Source: VSJD01 sp041653875 (lineage in GTDB: Bacteria; Verrucomicrobiota; Kiritimatiellia; JAAZAB01). From it: a DNA stretch of 64,000 bases. The notes under the pieces were generated by a model. It was not told the origin of the DNA. It did no database searches and worked only from the letters and a program-made list of their open reading frames with translations. The stretch is from NCBI GenBank assembly GCA_041653875.1, contig JBAZEM010000002.1:172173-236172 (forward strand), given 5' to 3'. Both the position numbers and the translations under genes were made by a program. Of the stretch, positions 12,671 through 20,470 are shown one piece after another. Every line of letters starts with the position of its first letter. Within the stretch, counting starts at the first letter, position 1.

Positions 12671-12777
12671 CTACGCTTCCTTCTTATTCCGAATCGAAAC
12701 GCGGAAGGCGCGGGCTTCGATCGTTTTGCGGGCGGTGGCATCGGCTTGGGCTTCGCTTAATTCGGCCGGCTCGACCG
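12671..12777 (-). pseudogene. Duplicated ileS 3'-end fragment
   Basis: On the reverse strand 12777-12693 is about 93 percent identical to the last coding segment of ileS (13857-13774; six differences in some 84 bases). The shared part ends with an ileS-like peptide, ELSEAQADATARKTIEARAF, and runs to a TAG at 12673-12671. There is no upstream coding sequence, so it cannot be expressed as a synthetase. Between this fragment and the intact gene lie the BrnTA genes. This is the arrangement left when DNA integrates at the 3' end of a gene and supplies a replacement tail. Confidence 0.75.
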
Positions 12778-12824
12778 GCCGCACAACCGGCGGGCACAAC
12801 CTGCATGGCCTTGCGCTGTGGTCT

Positions 12825-13100
12825 TTAACCGGCCTTCATTTGGCCTGTCAAATATTTATGAATTATGCTTGAAACCAACGTTTGATACGGCAAACCTTCT
12901 TGAACAGCCCGCAGTTTTATATTGTTATAGTCCCAATCGGACATGCGGATGTTGATCTTCTTGATCTTATTCAAGGCCTTCCGGGCATGGGATTGGTAAT
13001 TTCTTATTTCTTCCGCCATATCGGGAACGGCAACCCATTCGCCGTTTTCGATTTCCTTGTCCAACGCCGCCTCTTCTTTGGTGAGCAACAGCTTTTTCAT
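12825..13100 (-). CDS. brnA: BrnA/CopG-like antitoxin
   Basis: A 91-residue protein starting MKKLLLTKEEAALDKEIENG. A charged N-terminal half (the toxin-binding part in this family) is followed by a ribbon-helix-helix DNA-binding segment, KKINIRMSDWDYNNIKLRAVQEGLPYQTLVSSIIHKYLTG. The strand-helix-helix pattern with LPYQTL is the typical CopG/BrnA signature. It follows brnT with a four-base overlap, in the BrnT-first gene order characteristic of brnTA. The start at 13100 is favoured by that overlap; a longer frame to 13163 lies inside the toxin gene. Confidence 0.85.
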   Translation of the reverse strand: MKKLLLTKEEAALDKEIENGEWVAVPDMAEEIRNYQSHARKALNKIKKINIRMSDWDYNNIKLRAVQEGLPYQTLVSSIIHKYLTGQMKAG

Positions 13101-13366
13101 TTTTTGCCTCCAATATATTTTCTGGTCGATGCGCGACTGGGATATATTGTTTTTAAGAAACACGTTCCATCATGTTCTTTCACAAATGGCACATTAAAGG
13201 CATACCCTTCGCGTTCAACGACAAATATTTCTTGATTTGGTTTTTTCGAGTGTTTTAAAATCGCCCGCAAACAGCCTTCGTCTATAAGATAAATTATTTC
13301 CTCAAATGTAACGCCGCGGTTCTCCGCAAGCCATTTGTTTTTCCCGGAATTCCAATCGAATTTCAT
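13097..13366 (-). CDS. brnT: BrnT-type toxin
   Basis: An 89-residue protein starting MKFDWNSGKNKWLAENRGVTFEEI, the hallmark BrnT opening (FxWxxxKNxxNxxKHGVxFEEA). The remainder includes EIFVVEREGYAFNVPF and the C-terminal TIYPSRASTRKYIGGK, corresponding to the family's I-x-x-R-x-A-x-x-xE/K end. BrnT is a RelE-fold ribonuclease neutralised by BrnA. The start at 13366 removes six unlikely leading residues. The gene pair lies between ileS and the duplicated ileS tail. Confidence 0.86.
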   Translation of the reverse strand: MKFDWNSGKNKWLAENRGVTFEEIIYLIDEGCLRAILKHSKKPNQEIFVVEREGYAFNVPFVKEHDGTCFLKTIYPSRASTRKYIGGKK

Positions 13367-13439
13367 AGGGTAAATATAGGACAATGCCTACCTTTTGTCA
13401 ATACCGATAATTTTGCGCCAGGTAAGTTCAAACTTCCTG

Positions 13440-13757
13440 ACCTCGTGTGAGTTTAAAAAAGCGGGGGGGGGCGATCTTCCCCAAACAGCGCGACCACGAC
13501 TCTGGGCGTGGTAAACAGGAACGCTTGCCTCGCGTTGCGCGGAAGGGGCGTGGATTCTATAGCCACAACTCCGCGCCGTCACCGGCGCGGTTACACAGGA
13601 AGAAAACGTGATTTCGTAGTCGCGGCGGCTTGCCTCGGCGAAGCTTTTAGTGAAGCCTGGGTGACACCGTGGCCACCGAGAAACTCCGCGCCGTTACCCA
13701 TACTCCGCCGGAGCGCTTCGCAGGGCAAGCCGGCGCGGCTACCCGAGTTAATCCACG
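13440..13757. repeat. GC-rich hairpin mosaic downstream of ileS
   Basis: The 13367-13757 gap carries no gene. It contains a G9 run at about 13463, the pieces CGCGCCGTCACCGGCGCGG (13570-13588) and GAAGCCTGGGTGACACCGTGG (near 13650), and GCCGGCGCGGCTACCCGAG. Matching blocks occur in other gaps (9423-9577, 49410-49520, 55686-55800) and inside the nuclease gene at 33711-33812. Confidence 0.55.
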
Positions 13758-16700
13758 TCAAGACTTTTTCCTGATCGAAACGCAAAAGGCGCGGCCTTCG
13801 ATCGTTTCGCGGGCGGTGGCATCGGCTTGGGCTTCGCTTAATTCGGCTGGCTCGGCCAAGGCCAGTTGCAGGAGGTGTCCGCGCCAGGCGGGATCCAGTT
13901 CGCCCTCGATGGCCAGTTCGATCCGGTCGCTCACGGCATACCCGGCGGTCTTGCGCAGGTCCTGGATAATCCGGTTCAGCTCGTTGGCAATGCCTTCTTC
14001 GCGCAGGGCGGGCGTCAGGGTCTTGTCCAAGGCCAGCAAAATGCCCTTGTCGCCGAGGACGTCCGTGCCGTCCTTGCCCTGGTAGCTGAGGTCGATATCC
14101 TGGCGGTCAACAGGCCATTCCTTTTGACCATCGAACACAATGATCTTGTCGCCCGCTTCCCGCACCTGGCCCGCCTTGGCGGCCTTGATGATGGACTGCA
14201 CTTCGCGTCCCCACTTGGGGCCCAGCACGCGCGCATTGGGCGTGGCGCGCAGGGTCGCCACCGCGCCGGGATCGGCCAGGAGCGTCACGGCCTTCACGTT
14301 CAATTCGCCGCGGATAATGTCCATCTGGCGCTCCACCACGCCGGAATCCACGGAACTGGGCAAGGCCACCTGGATGCCGGGCAAGGGCTGGCGCACACGC
14401 AGTCCGGCCTTCTGCCGCAAGGCCAGGCCCAGCGAGACGATCGTCTGCGCCACGCCGGTTTCCTCGATCAAGGCGTCGTTGCGATATTTCTCCGGCACGT
14501 CCGGCCACGCCGCCAAATGCACGGAGGCTTCGCCGGTCAACTGGCGGTAGAGGTAATCGGCCACGAACGGCGCCGAGGGCGCCAGCAGTTTCAGGAGGGT
14601 CACGAGCGCATAATACAGCGTGTCATAGGCCTGGCGCTTGTCGGTCGAAAGCCCTCCGCCCCAGAACCGGGCGCGCGACTGGCGGATGTGCCAGTTGGTC
14701 AGGTCCTCGATGAAGGCCGTCACCGGCGTCAGACTGCGGTTGAGATAAAAGGTCTGAAAGGCCTGGCCGACCTCATGCTCGGCGCGATAGAGCTTGGCCA
14801 GGATCCACCGATCGAGCGCATGCGTCGATTCCGGCTGGCGCGCGGGATCGCCGACATACCGGTCCACGTTGGCATAGGTGACAAAAAACGAAAAGGCGTT
14901 CCAGAGCGGCAGGAGCACCTGCTTGATCTGGTCGTGGACGCCGGCGTTCTTGAAATTCAAATCGTCCATGACCACGGCCGAGGATCCCAGCAGGTAAAGG
15001 CGCAGGGCGTCGGCGCCGTAGCGGTCGATGAGTTCCATGGGGTCGGTGAAATTCTTTTTCGACTTGGAAATTTTGCCGCCATCCTCCGCCAGGAGCGTTC
15101 CGTGCACCAGGCAATTCTTGAACGCGGCGCGGTCCAGGAGCGCCACGGCCAGCACATGCAGATAATAGAACCAGCCGCGAATCTGGCCGGGATACTCCAC
15201 GATGAAGTCCGCCGGGAAATGGCTCTCGAACCAATCCTTGTTTTCGAAGGGATAATGGCATTGCCCGAACGGCATGGCCCCCGACTCGAACCAGCAATCC
15301 AGCACCTCCGGCACGCGCCGCATCGCGCCGCCGCAGGCCGGGCATTTCAGGACGACTTTGTCCAAAAACTCCTTGTGCAGGTCCGTGAGCTCGCATCCAG
15401 CGGCGTCCTTGATTTCCGCCAGCGACCCCAGCACGCGGCGCTGACCACAGCCGGCGGTTTCGCATTCCCAGACCGGGATGGGCGTGCCCCAGTAGCGCGA
15501 GCGCGAGATGTTCCAGTCGCGGGCGCCTTCCAGCCACTTGCCGAACCGGCCGTGCTTGACGTGCTCCGGTGCCCAGTTGATGTCTTCGTTGTGCTTGAGG
15601 AGCCGATCCTTGATTTTATCGACGGCGAAATACCAGGCGTCCATCGCGCGGTAAATCAGCGGCGTACGGCAGCGCCAGCAATGCGGATAGTTATGCTCGA
15701 TCGTGCTGTGATGCATCAGCGCGCCGTCATCCTTGAGACGGCGGATCACGCCCTTGTTGGCCTCGTGCACGTTCTGCCCGGCGAATTCGGGGATTTCGCC
15801 CGTAAAACAGCCCCTGGCATCCACGGGGTTGCGCACACCCAGTCCGTTGCGCTTGCAAAGCCAGTAGTCATCCTCGCCGAATGCCGGCGCGCAGTGCACC
15901 ACGCCCACGCCGTCATCCAATGTGACGAAATCGGCTGCCAGGATGCGGAAATACCCCTCGGCGGCCAAGTCGCGGTAATACGGAAAAATCGGCTCGTAAC
16001 GGCGCGCAACCAGCTCACTGCCGGCAAAAGTCTTGACGACGCGCGGCTTGCCCCCGAAGAGTTTGGCCCACTTGGACACCAGCGCCTCGGCCATGATATA
16101 CACGGCGCCCTCGTGTTCCACCGCGGCATAGGAAAAGTCCGCGCCCACCGCCAGCGCCAGGTTGGAAGTCAGCGTCCAAGGCGTCGTGGTCCAGGCCAGG
16201 TACCAGGTCGGCTTGCCGTCCACTTCATCGCGCGCCTTAAACCGCACGATGATTTCCGGGTCCTGGCGCGGCCGGGTGGAATCGGATTCGCGGATATCGG
16301 AAAACGACAGCGAGGTTTCGCAATGATAGCAATAGGGCGTGACCCGGTAGTCTTTGTAAATCAGGCCTTTGTCGCAGCATTGCTTAAAGACCCACAGGAC
16401 GGATTCCATGTAGGACAGGTCCAGCGTCCGGTAGGCATGCGCGTAATCCACCCAGCGCCCGATTTTATCGATGTAGTTTTCCCAGGCGGCGTTGCAGTCG
16501 GCCACAAGCTTGCGGCATTCGTTATTGAAGGCCGGCACGCCCAATTGTTTCTCGATTTGGGTTTTATCGCTAAGCCCCAGTTTTTTTTCCACGGCATTCT
16601 CGATCGGCAGTCCGTGGCAATCCCAACCCCAGCGGCGCGGCACGGTGAACCCGGCCATGGTGAAATAGCGCGCCAGGGCGTCCTTCAGGATCGAAACGAA

Positions 16701-16871
16701 AATCGTGCCGAAATGCGGCGTCCCGGTTGGAAACGGCGGGCCGTCGTAAAACACCATTTCGCGCGTGGATTTTTGCAGGGACTGCTCGAAGACTCCGGCC
16801 TGCCGCCAATGCGCCAGGATTTCGCGTTCGATCTCCGGAAATTTAACCGATGACGATACGGGCGGATACAT
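13758..16871 (-). CDS. ileS: Isoleucyl-tRNA synthetase, long (type 2) form
   Basis: A 1037-residue class I synthetase charging tRNA-Ile. Visible marks are the HIGH-equivalent TGTPHFGTI at about residue 51, the RRWGWDCHGLPIE block, and the CP1 editing domain with TTTPWTLTSNLAL. There is also a zinc-like CPACGG, DCWFESGAMPFG, and the KMSKS loop KISKSKKNF. Length and the PHFG form of HIGH place it with the eukaryote-like type 2 enzymes, some of which tolerate mupirocin. GGAGG lies six bases before the ATG at 16871. Its last 84 coding bases exist as a second, diverged copy at 12693-12777. Confidence 0.96.
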   Translation of the reverse strand: MYPPVSSSVKFPEIEREILAHWRQAGVFEQSLQKSTREMVFYDGPPFPTGTPHFGTIFVSILKDALARYFTMAGFTVPRRWGWDCHGLPIENAVEKKLGLSDKTQIEKQLGVPAFNNECRKLVADCNAAWENYIDKIGRWVDYAHAYRTLDLSYMESVLWVFKQCCDKGLIYKDYRVTPYCYHCETSLSFSDIRESDSTRPRQDPEIIVRFKARDEVDGKPTWYLAWTTTPWTLTSNLALAVGADFSYAAVEHEGAVYIMAEALVSKWAKLFGGKPRVVKTFAGSELVARRYEPIFPYYRDLAAEGYFRILAADFVTLDDGVGVVHCAPAFGEDDYWLCKRNGLGVRNPVDARGCFTGEIPEFAGQNVHEANKGVIRRLKDDGALMHHSTIEHNYPHCWRCRTPLIYRAMDAWYFAVDKIKDRLLKHNEDINWAPEHVKHGRFGKWLEGARDWNISRSRYWGTPIPVWECETAGCGQRRVLGSLAEIKDAAGCELTDLHKEFLDKVVLKCPACGGAMRRVPEVLDCWFESGAMPFGQCHYPFENKDWFESHFPADFIVEYPGQIRGWFYYLHVLAVALLDRAAFKNCLVHGTLLAEDGGKISKSKKNFTDPMELIDRYGADALRLYLLGSSAVVMDDLNFKNAGVHDQIKQVLLPLWNAFSFFVTYANVDRYVGDPARQPESTHALDRWILAKLYRAEHEVGQAFQTFYLNRSLTPVTAFIEDLTNWHIRQSRARFWGGGLSTDKRQAYDTLYYALVTLLKLLAPSAPFVADYLYRQLTGEASVHLAAWPDVPEKYRNDALIEETGVAQTIVSLGLALRQKAGLRVRQPLPGIQVALPSSVDSGVVERQMDIIRGELNVKAVTLLADPGAVATLRATPNARVLGPKWGREVQSIIKAAKAGQVREAGDKIIVFDGQKEWPVDRQDIDLSYQGKDGTDVLGDKGILLALDKTLTPALREEGIANELNRIIQDLRKTAGYAVSDRIELAIEGELDPAWRGHLLQLALAEPAELSEAQADATARETIEGRAFCVSIRKKS

Positions 16872-17021
16872 GCTTGGCCTCCGTAAACTCCGGGAACGCG
16901 CAAGACAGGACTCACAGGATTTACAGGATTGAGAATAAAACTAAAAAACGAGCATCATGCCGGAATCATCGCCTAAGACAAAACGCTCTTCTGCGTTTAT
17001 CAGGCGATGCCCTAATTCCAC

Positions 17022-17043
17022 GGCTCGGCAGGGACGCCGAGCC
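17022..17043. repeat. Hairpin repeat upstream of ileS
   Basis: GGCTCGGC-AGGGAC-GCCGAGCC is a perfect eight-base stem in the 16872-17220 gap. The gap also holds ACAGGA/TTACAGGATT words (16906-16930) and a CGTGTGTTTCGTGGTT copy (about 17079-17094). No T-box leader for ileS and no gene were found here. Confidence 0.5.
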
Positions 17044-17220
17044 CTACCTGAATCCGATCTTATCCATTTCGTGTGTTCCGTGTGTTTCGTGGTTCCCGCC
17101 AGAGGCGGATCCGCCTATGGCATGATGAGGCTCTTCCTGAAATGGCAGATGGCGGGTGTGCGCGGAAACGGCTGTGAAATCGTCGGAGCTCATCCGGCCT
17201 TATATCTGCTTCGGCATATT

Positions 17221-19581
17221 TCACTTTTCCCGGAACGCAACCACCGGGCCCATCAAGCCGCCGGTTCCGACTTCGTTGAGCCAATTGCGTTCGCAGAGGA
17301 TCGTGATCTGGTTGGCCCCGGGCTTTAGAAACGCTGTGATGTCGAACATAGACGGTTGGCAATAACCGCGCGAGGCGTCGATCACGTCGCCCTTCGCATT
17401 CCAGTACGTTTTCTCGGGCACGACGTATTTCACATGCTGCCCGTTCACGAACAGCTTGGCGCTGGCGTCGGTGGACCCAATCCACAGAAACGCCTTTTTC
17501 CCCGCCGGCACGGCGGCCAGTTGCGCTTTGGTCCGGTACGCCATCCAGCCCATGGTGTTGTGGTGCCCGATCGTGGACCAGGTTTCCTCCACCACGTGGG
17601 TGGTTTTCCAGGCGGCATCGTCGTATTCCGGTTTGGTCCAGCCCAAAGCCTCGGCGCTCTTCTCCTTGTCGTGGCAGAACTTCCACTTCAGCATGGCCGG
17701 AGCCAGAGGCGTCAACTCACGGGCCACCCGGCTGGCTTCATCATACGCGTGGCCGTATTGATCGTTGACATAGTCCAACGTCAACCCCCCGAGCACGAAC
17801 TGTTCCTTGTAGCGGGCGCGCAAATAGCGCACCGACCCGCGCCAGTCGTCCATGTTGTACGCCAGATATGCCAGCCGCCCCGCCGCCCAGTCGCGGCGCA
17901 TCTTCATGAACAACTCGAAAAGCGTCAGCGATTCGTCCACCAGCTTGACCCGTTTGTATTCCGCAATGGTGCGGCACTTGGACAAGGCCTCGTCCATATC
18001 CGCGCGGGCGGCCTTCATCACCTCGGGCGTGAAGATGCGCAGGTAGCCGAATCCGCTGCCCGCGTACTCCTTGCCATCGATCCAGGCCCGGTCCATGCCG
18101 GTCCAATACCGGCCCATGGGCGCGGCCGCCGCCCCGTAGAAGCGCGTCCACATCTCGTTCAGGATCGCCTCCGGTTTCTCCGAGGGATTGAACGATAGGC
18201 GTGTGCTCAGGTAAAACCCGGGCATCATGGATTCCCAGCCGTTCATGGTCTCGGGCATCCAGAAGGCGCAGTGATTGCTCAGGATAATGGGGATGTCGGT
18301 GCCCCACTTGGTGATGAAGGGACAGGGCGCCGACAACTCCGCCAGGTTCATCCCGTAGGCGTAGTAACCGATGCGCGGCGAGGCCTTGCCCCAGCCTTCC
18401 ACCATGTTCAGCAGCCACGCGTCGTTGGGGTGGTTTGTCCAGGTCATGGGATGGTGGCGATTGAAATCGATCGGGGCGATCACCGGAATCACATTGGGAT
18501 GCACCTTCTGCTTGGCGGGCGGCATGGAGTAATTCACGTACGCGAGCAGGCCGAAGCGCACGTCCGGGTATTTCTTCCCCACCCGGTCGGCCACGCGATT
18601 GGCCAGCAGGATCAGTCGGTCTGTCACCGACCATTGTTTGGCGGCCGGCTCCCAGACCCGCGGCACGGGATCGCTCTTCATCTCTTCCGGATCTTCGGTG
18701 GGCACCACGTAATCGCCGGGCGACAGGGAGACGCTTGACATGTAGGTCTTGTCCAGCTGCTGGATGATGGCGTCAGCGATGGCGTCAGCCACATCCTGCC
18801 GTGTCCAACGCAAGTAGTTGGAATGGGGCTTGCCATCCACCAGCAGACACCACTCCGGATGCGCGGCGCGCTGTTCCTTGGTAATGTAGGCTTCCAGCGC
18901 ATGCGCTGACATCAATGTGTTGCCCCCATCGTTGCCGCCGCCCATCCGGTTGCGGCGTCTGAAATCGCCGTCTGCCGTCCGTCCCTGCATGGAACGCCAT
19001 TCCGTGGCCGGCGCCAGCGATTCGTCCGTTTCCGGCACGCCAAGCGCCGGATGGCTTGGGATGCATTCCCCCATTTCCGAGGGCATGTACCAGCGGCATC
19101 CCAGGCGGTGGAGCAATTCATAAATCGCGTAGCTGGTTCCATATTCCGATTCGCCGTAGAGCCCCACGCCTTTTTTGCCCGCCACCACGCGGAAGCCGAA
19201 CAAGCCCGCCATCGATTTTCCGACGGGGCCGAAAACCCTCTGCGCTTCCGACCCGATGTAAATGGGGATCCGCTTTTCCTGAGCCGGCAGGCCCTCGACA
19301 ATTTCGACCTTCGTGCCCGCCATCTTCCCCAAATACAATGCCAGGTCGGCCACCGAATCGCGCAACAGACGTCGGCGCCGTTCCGGCTCCTCGCCGTACA
19401 GATTCCGATATTTCAGCGCGTTGGTGCTGCCGGCCCAAACCATCGCGTCCTGCGGCACGACAATGACGCAGTTGGCCTTGCCTTTGTCCGCCAGCCGCAC
19501 CTCCCCGGCCACAGCGCTTCCGGCCGTCATCGCCGCCAATGCGAGCATGAGTCCCAATATGGTGCTGCGCCGTGTCGTCAT
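17221..19581 (-). CDS. Secreted DUF4838-family protein
   Basis: A 786-residue exported protein. The signal peptide is MTTRRSTILGLMLALAAMTAGSAVAG, with an AVAG cleavage region near residue 26. GGAGG seven bases before the ATG at 19581 fixes the start; upstream in-frame ATGs run through repeats. The N-terminal domain has the alpha-glucuronidase-like start (IYIGSEAQRVFG, YGTSYAIYELLHRLGCRWYMPSEMGE), and the central domain matches DUF4838 (HPEWCLLVDGK, NHCAFWMPETMNGWE). A C-terminal beta domain, KAFLWIGSTDASAKLFVNGQHV, looks carbohydrate-binding. Such proteins abound in polysaccharide-degrading PVC and Bacteroidetes bacteria; the substrate is unknown. Confidence 0.85.
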   Translation of the reverse strand: MTTRRSTILGLMLALAAMTAGSAVAGEVRLADKGKANCVIVVPQDAMVWAGSTNALKYRNLYGEEPERRRRLLRDSVADLALYLGKMAGTKVEIVEGLPAQEKRIPIYIGSEAQRVFGPVGKSMAGLFGFRVVAGKKGVGLYGESEYGTSYAIYELLHRLGCRWYMPSEMGECIPSHPALGVPETDESLAPATEWRSMQGRTADGDFRRRNRMGGGNDGGNTLMSAHALEAYITKEQRAAHPEWCLLVDGKPHSNYLRWTRQDVADAIADAIIQQLDKTYMSSVSLSPGDYVVPTEDPEEMKSDPVPRVWEPAAKQWSVTDRLILLANRVADRVGKKYPDVRFGLLAYVNYSMPPAKQKVHPNVIPVIAPIDFNRHHPMTWTNHPNDAWLLNMVEGWGKASPRIGYYAYGMNLAELSAPCPFITKWGTDIPIILSNHCAFWMPETMNGWESMMPGFYLSTRLSFNPSEKPEAILNEMWTRFYGAAAAPMGRYWTGMDRAWIDGKEYAGSGFGYLRIFTPEVMKAARADMDEALSKCRTIAEYKRVKLVDESLTLFELFMKMRRDWAAGRLAYLAYNMDDWRGSVRYLRARYKEQFVLGGLTLDYVNDQYGHAYDEASRVARELTPLAPAMLKWKFCHDKEKSAEALGWTKPEYDDAAWKTTHVVEETWSTIGHHNTMGWMAYRTKAQLAAVPAGKKAFLWIGSTDASAKLFVNGQHVKYVVPEKTYWNAKGDVIDASRGYCQPSMFDITAFLKPGANQITILCERNWLNEVGTGGLMGPVVAFREK

Positions 19582-19849
19582 GTGCTTTCCTCCTGTTTGG
19601 TTGTTTTTTTCCAAGGCGGGCCCGCAATCCAAGATTTTTTCTGCCATAGGCCGACCCGCCTTCGGCGGGAACCACGAAACACGCGAAAATTCAGCGAATA
19701 AATCCCGCATGTTTTGTTTTCGGAAATAACCGGCATTCATTGTCGAACGATCTCTCGCAAAAGAGGTTCTTGACGACACGAATCGTGTTTATATGTATGA
19801 CAAGCAAAAAGCATTGTCAACTGTTAATTCACGCCCGGAAATCCAAGGC

Positions 19850-19893
19850 ATAAGCAAAAGACGGGAGGCCATAATGCGGCATCATGGCCTCCC
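19850..19893 (-). terminator. Rho-independent terminator after the microprotein gene
   Basis: GGGAGGCCAT (19863-19872) pairs perfectly with ATGGCCTCCC (19884-19893). On the reverse strand the stem is followed by GTCTTTTGC. On the + strand it is followed by GCCTTTT, so it may work both ways. Confidence 0.75.
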
Positions 19894-19919
19894 GCCTTTT
19901 AGGTCTTGCACGGTGCGTG

Positions 19920-19994
19920 CTATTTTTTGCTCTTTTTCGAAGTTTTGGCCTTCTTGGCTTTCTTGGCCGGCGTGCATCCGCAAGTTTTACACAT
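19920..19994 (-). CDS. 24-residue Cys/Lys-rich microprotein
   Basis: A very short open frame reading MCKTCGCTPAKKAKK and then alternating Lys/Ala/Ser to KSKK, ending in TAG. Three Cys in the first seven residues (CKTCGC) suggest metal binding, and the rest is a histone-tail-like basic stretch with 12 Lys in all. Expression signals are unusually complete. AAAGGAGGTG, a perfect anti-Shine-Dalgarno match, is located seven bases before the ATG; a TTGACG-17-TATCAT promoter lies upstream; and a perfect-stem terminator follows about 25 bases after the stop. It is divergent from trpR. I cannot name a family; nucleic-acid binding or a metal-responsive role is only inference. Confidence 0.75.
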   Translation of the reverse strand: MCKTCGCTPAKKAKKAKTSKKSKK

Positions 19995-20036
19995 AATGCT
20001 CACCTCCTTTCGAAAAAAACAACTGAATTTTTTGTC

Positions 20037-20065
20037 ATGATAGGGCGTTCGTCTGTTTGCGTCAA
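20037..20065 (-). promoter_or_regulatory. Promoter of the microprotein
   Basis: On the reverse strand TTGACG (20065-20060), 17 bases, TATCAT (20042-20037). This is a near-consensus sigma-70 promoter, giving a leader of roughly 35 bases that carries AAAGGAGGTG. Confidence 0.7.
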
Positions 20066-20085
20066 TTGAATTGTGGCAAAAAAGC

Positions 20086-20113
20086 TTGCATTACCCCGGC
20101 GCGCCGCTATCCT
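20086..20113 (+). promoter_or_regulatory. Candidate promoter of trpR-trpB
   Basis: TTGCAT (20086-20091), 16 bases, TATCCT (20108-20113), about 23 bases upstream of the trpR start. It is divergent from the microprotein promoter, only 20 bases away, so one regulator could affect both. No symmetrical Trp-repressor operator was recognised. Confidence 0.45.
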
Positions 20114-20136
20114 GCCGGTTTCTGTAGGTGGCAACA

Positions 20137-20433
20137 ATGGGAATACCAATGTCCAGGGAAGCCTTGAACGAACTGGCCGCCGTGCTGGCTAATACGCGCG
20201 AGCCCTCCGCCATGCGCGCCTTGCTCGAGGCCCTGCTCACACCCCGGGAGCGGGCGCGGTTGGCCCTGCGTTGGCGCTTGGTCTGCCTGCTGACTTCCGG
20301 CATGCGGCAACGCTCCATCGCCCGGCAACTGGGGATCAGTCTCTGCAATATCACGCGCGGCTCCCGCGAACTGAAGCGGCGCCCCGTGTTTCGACGAATG
20401 GTCAGTCAATTCGTTCGTGCTCGACCGAAATAA
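20137..20433 (+). CDS. trpR: TrpR/YerC-family transcriptional regulator
   Basis: A 98-residue Trp-repressor superfamily protein. The core LTPRERARLALRWRLVCLLTSGMRQRSIARQLGISLCNITRGSRELK carries the family's LTPxEReal, the helix-turn-helix (QRSIARQLGISLCNITRGS) and the ITRGS-x-x-LK end. GTAGGTGG five bases upstream of the ATG at 20137 supports this start; GTG at 20128 and ATG at 20149 are alternatives. It sits 37 bases before a tryptophan synthase beta gene on the same strand, so tryptophan-dependent repression of that operon is the natural hypothesis. The YerC branch of the family need not bind tryptophan. Confidence 0.85.
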   Translation: MGIPMSREALNELAAVLANTREPSAMRALLEALLTPRERARLALRWRLVCLLTSGMRQRSIARQLGISLCNITRGSRELKRRPVFRRMVSQFVRARPK

Positions 20434-20470
20434 TGCCGGGCGGACAAGCCCGCCGAAAGGAAAAGAAAAC

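Noticed and set aside
13463..13471. Homopolymer runs (G9 here, C11 at 40475-40485) as phase-variation tracts
   Set aside because: Both are intergenic and not placed in a -10/-35 spacer or coding sequence; they could be sequencing artefacts.
13866..16853. Very long open frame antisense to ileS
   Set aside because: It mirrors the codon structure of a GC-rich essential gene. IleRS motifs are clear on the other strand, and no protein motif is seen in the antisense translation.
16872..17220. T-box or other riboswitch upstream of ileS
   Set aside because: No specifier stem, antiterminator TGGN bulge or terminator could be found; the gap is ordinary repeat debris.
19793..19996. 67-codon + strand frame over the microprotein locus
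   Set aside because: It crosses the terminator stem, has no ribosome site, and is antisense to the well-signalled 24-codon gene.
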